Part shown: one piece after another, positions 60,181 to 64,000 of the stretch
Layout of the letters: each line of letters begins with the position of its first letter
How positions within the stretch are numbered: the first letter of the stretch is position 1
Source of the DNA: Branchiostoma floridae
Lineage: Eukaryota; Chordata; Leptocardii; Amphioxiformes; Branchiostomatidae
NCBI RefSeq assembly: GCF_000003815.2
Contig: NC_049987.1
Coordinates: 14,230,266 to 14,294,265, forward strand
Direction of reading: 5' to 3'
Length of the DNA stretch: 64,000 bases
Notes under the pieces: generated by a model
Databases searched by the model: none
What the model was told of the DNA's origin: nothing
The model's input: only the letters and a program-made list of their open reading frames with translations
Translations under genes and position numbers: made by a program

Positions 60181-63100
60181 CACGGGGGGGGAACACCATG
60201 CCTAATCAACGCTTTACCGCAATCATCTATTATACAGGAAAAATATATACCCAGCAATGGACCATTGTTAAAGTGAAACTATGCAGCACTTTCATAAGTT
60301 CAAACTTTGTATTCCTCGCAGATCAAGGAAGGGGCAGTCATATTATTTACTCATTGGTTAGCGTCTGAAATCTTCTGGTAGTTCAAAGAATGGTAATCTT
60401 TGTCTACTTCCCACAAGCAGCATTATGACGGTCCCTCTAGAGGTTAGTACTAGATGGCATGTTCAGCGTATGCAAAACTGTGAGCTTGGATGTTGTTGGA
60501 TACTTGTTTGTTTGTTCGTTGTTTCTTTATTAGTTTTGTGACATTGAGCTCATTGCAGGTGGCCTTTCATTAGTGAAAATCTATCGTGTATATTTCTAAA
60601 TGCATCAGTGGGTAACATACTGATAGATAAACTGAAAAAGGGGGGGGGGGGGAATGGTAAAAGGTCTTCACATTATTCGATAGTGGAGTAATCATTTTTG
60701 ATTAGAGGTGTAGGAACTATCATTTTAACGAATAAGGGAAAGAAATTGAATAAAAACATTTAGAAAACGAAGATAAAGTGCCCACCTTGGTATAACAATA
60801 ACGTGAATCGGCATAGCCATAACCAACTTAACGCCACCGTGAGTTTGACTTGTCCAAAGTGTGTCTGATTGGCTGGCATTGCAACAACGGACTTTTCATC
60901 AAATGCTGGGAAAAAATATTAGATACTGATTTGTAACCTAGATTCGAATCCACTGACCTTTGCAACCCATGGTTTACGATCGAATCATCAGACAATCGTC
61001 TGCAGCTATTTTAAAGAAGAGAAGTCAACAAACCATTACCATTCAGCATCAGCATTTTCTCACAAGTCCTCCTTTTCTTACGTTACACTGAACGGTTTTA
61101 TTGGTCACTGAGGAGCCCAGTTCTCAATACAGTTCCTCTATCTCATCACCATCTCTGCTGAAATTACGTCTTCTAATCTCAGACTAGCTGTTAAGAATAA
61201 GATGCTTAATGACTCTGACAAGACTATGAAAGCAGACCGCTATACAGGCTTATCTAAACAATATGCTGAACGGTTTTAAACAGCACTGTGGGGATTCTGT
61301 ATTCTTATGTGAATATGGAAGAATCTTGCTTAATTATACATAATTAAGCTGTTTAACAGGGCGTGATTAACTCTGATTCACACCATTGGCACGTGGCTTT
61401 GATGTGCCGAGCTTAAGTCAGATTAAGATTAGATTAAGATCAGATTAAGGTGTCGGAAGCTTTTATAATACCAATCGTTTTATCGTGTTTGTCAGCTACG
61501 CGTTGTATCCCCGAGATAGAGAACGTATTCAGTTTGATCGTTTCTGATCCAAATCCATCCAAATTCCTCACCTTTTCTTATCATGTACACCTTATCTTTA
61601 TTTCCCGAGAGGTGTCGAATAGTCTGTCAAATGATTATCTGGCAATCTCCCCGTGCTTTATGAGTTTGGGATGACTTCTTAAAACTCCATAAAAGTGTAA
61701 ATTTGGTACGTTATGTCCTGTTTCTGTTAAAAATTGTCACCTCTATATAGATCTTTTCTTTTGAAATATCGCGAAATAAGCGTCAAAATGGCCAAACGAT
61801 AAAGTACCAGTACTACAGTAGTGGGATTTATATGATGTTTTGACAACCCATAACCCCAGAATACTGTCATGGATTACTTCTATACATTGTTGAAACTTCG
61901 TTTACATATTATTTACTGTTGCTGGAAGACTAAAGGAAGAAGGCGACTCTCGAGCTCTCTCAACTGACTATGGTGCCATATCTGCCACTATGACTATCGC
62001 GCCATAGCAGATGTATTGTGTTGACTTGTTTATTGTACATCTTTCAGCTTTTTGTTTACGTTATCCAGATAAATCTTACAGCAATGAGGAACTAGACAAT
62101 CTGGGTTGATTTATATTTTCTCAAAACGATCATTCTTCAGCAAGAACGCAGAGTAATTTACTTGCATGAAAAAAGAACACCACTTTCTTAGAGCGTTCTT
62201 GACACTTTCTTGACCTTTTTTAAACATCTCCATCGCCAGGGTTTCTCTAAGAAAACTTCCCCGTCTTTGTTCACTAGGATTAAGGACCTACTAAAGGAGA
62301 ACGTTCACAGAGTGCACAAGACAAAAGAAGCAGATTTTCATTCACAGAGAACAACCTTTTCACCATCAGGAATGCCTCGTGTCTCCGCTCGTGTCATCAT
62401 CTACCTAGTAACAGCGCTCCCCGCAGCAAGTCATAAACCTTTACAGCGCCTTTGTGCCCACCCCCTGTCCCCTGAGGTGGTCTCGCCCTTATGGAGGGGA
62501 GGGAAGGGTTAATGTTTTTACGACTCAGATGACGCCAGTATTGACTGGACTGTCTTTGTTATCCCAGCCTCCCGACAACATGCCATGGGCACGAGACTAT
62601 CAGAAAGGTGTTGATGACGTGTGAAAATCTCGTGCCCAATGGGGCAAAGATATGAAGTGAATAGAGATGCCTGTCCGCAGGCGGGTGCCGAAGTGTGTTG
62701 TAGCTCCAGGTCATACAAAGAAACTTTTATCCTTCTGAATCTTACCATGATTTGCAGTTCCGGAAGTTTTTGATACACAATTCGTCATACTCAACAGATC
62801 GGAGAAAAACGTGATATTTCATTTGTCATTCACGATGTCTTCTTCATCTAAAGACATGTGCACCTAATCGCTTGCAAGAGCTGTGAAGAATATGAAGAAT
62901 CTGTAGAAACCTTGGAAAATTAAAATATGAAAATGATGGAATGTAAGATATAAGCTATAAAGAGAATAGACGAAATATTAGAATTGGTGAAAAGGAATGA
63001 AGTAAGATTAGACAAATCAAGAAAGTAAAGACAAAGAGATGGGATAACGTGAAAACGGACCGAAAAAAATAAAGAACATTAAGATGGCAAAGAAGAAAAT

Positions 63101-64000
63101 TACGACAAAGAAGTCTTGTGTATTTGGGTGGTCTGTATAAGTACTTTTTACATTGATGCTGAGTTCTAACCCCAGTAGCAGCACTTGAAGGTGAAGTAGG
63201 GTGAAGTACTGCACTCGAACCTTCCGGCCACCTGGCCCAACTTTGCACTTACGGACGCTTTGACGTTCAGCGTTTGTGGGCAATGGTTGTCCAGGTAGGT
63301 AAACCTGTGCATTTGAACGCTGGAAAAAGCTGACACGTCTTCTCATGCCTAAGCTTTTACTAAACGTTACGTTTTGCGAAGTTGTTTGATGGATGGCATA
63401 ACATCTAGTTGTCTTGACGTAAGAACTTCTTTCTGACAGGTTTGTATGTCCTTGGTATGTACAAGTCACCATCATGTAGGGGTCAGAGAGGGTACCACGG
63501 AGAGGTGAAGTACAATGGGGAAACAGAAGTGGAGCTGAAGGAATTACAGACGTTTAAGAGGGGAGAACACAAAGATCACATCTGCTCAACGTTTGGTGTT
63601 CTTAGTAAGAACAGATTCGGGCATTTCAGAAAAGATTGTCCTCCTCAACACATCTGTCTTTCAGCACATTCTAGAAACGTGGTTCATTGCGCCTATACCG
63701 ATAGAAAATATATTACAAATGTACATACTGTTCAACTCAGAACTGTCTTACCTAACTTGTAAGGTTTGCACATTCAAGTTGAGATAACCTTGATTTCAAT
63801 CTGTTTTCAATAACTTTTACTATTTATCGCATTGGGTGCTCACGGTAATCGTCGATTCTCTCATCTGGATCTCTCATGCTGGATAGGAACCTGTGGAGAC
63901 GATGGTGTCACCTCTCCGAGGATGAACTGAACTGAACTGAACTCTCATCTATCCACGCATCCATTGATGCACTCATAGATTCACTCCTCCATCCATCCAT
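60181..64000. other. Non-coding right end of window
   Basis: Contains a G13 run (60640-60652), a homeodomain-motif cluster (61328-61447), an 11-bp inverted repeat (62586-62638) and a TGAAC repeat at 63923-63943 that resembles a SINE 3' tail. No coding gene could be supported; the 100-codon frame at 62210-62512 resembles nothing recognised. Confidence 0.4.

Noticed and set aside
62210-62512. 100-codon plus-strand frame
   Set aside because: No family resemblance, no splice context; likely chance.
1-64000. CRISPR arrays, operons, prophage or viral genes
   Set aside because: The spliced eukaryotic genes and repeats explain the sequence. No spaced direct-repeat arrays or viral coding regions were found.

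Overview
The window looks like nuclear DNA from an invertebrate deuterostome, most likely a cephalochordate (amphioxus). That is an inference. It rests on short GT-AG introns with compact spacing, vertebrate-like protein sequences (RPL13A, DDX18, MRPS15, TMEM26, Olig), C/D snoRNAs of the SNORD33 and SNORD34 families inside RPL13A introns as in vertebrates, and many small non-autonomous DNA transposons. No prokaryotic, viral or CRISPR features were seen.

Layout: (1) 1-12510, plus strand, the 3' part of a large 31-exon coiled-coil gene. It ends in an intermediate-filament (IF) type rod terminus, followed by a Ser-rich segment and a QxW beta-trefoil domain. All 31 exon phases close. A PIF/Harbinger-like element sits in one intron. 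(2) 14060-14131, minus strand, tRNA-Trp(CCA). (3) 14649-19886, plus, RPL13A in 8 exons, hosting five box C/D snoRNAs. (4) 21237-23667, plus, TMEM26 in 4 exons with a TATA box. (5) 23.9-26.4 kb, a SINE-like copy and a degenerate tandem array. (6) 26507-27526, plus, two phase-compatible exons of an unrecognised gene. (7) 30211-32866, minus, MRPS15 in 7 exons. (8) 33200-41535, plus, DDX18 in 15 exons, sharing a 333-bp head-to-head promoter interval with MRPS15. (9) 41.6-54.5 kb, a gene-poor stretch of dispersed repeats, including a 466-bp foldback element with a 9-bp target duplication and a family of very small palindromes. (10) 54645-55382, plus, an intronless Olig-family bHLH gene. (11) 55.4-64 kb, non-coding sequence with AT-rich homeodomain-type motif clusters that could be regulatory DNA.

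How the genes relate: RPL13A, its snoRNAs (rRNA 2'-O-methylation guides), DDX18 (nucleolar 60S assembly helicase), MRPS15 (mitoribosome) and tRNA-Trp are all translation-related housekeeping genes. TMEM26 and Olig are developmental or membrane genes with no evident link to them. The most unusual object is the first gene. Its IF-type coil 2 end is preceded by at least about 700 residues of further coiled coil, built from repeated two-exon units of 61 + 95 nt, where a normal IF rod has about 310-350 residues. It continues into a beta-trefoil instead of a recognisable lamin-tail domain.
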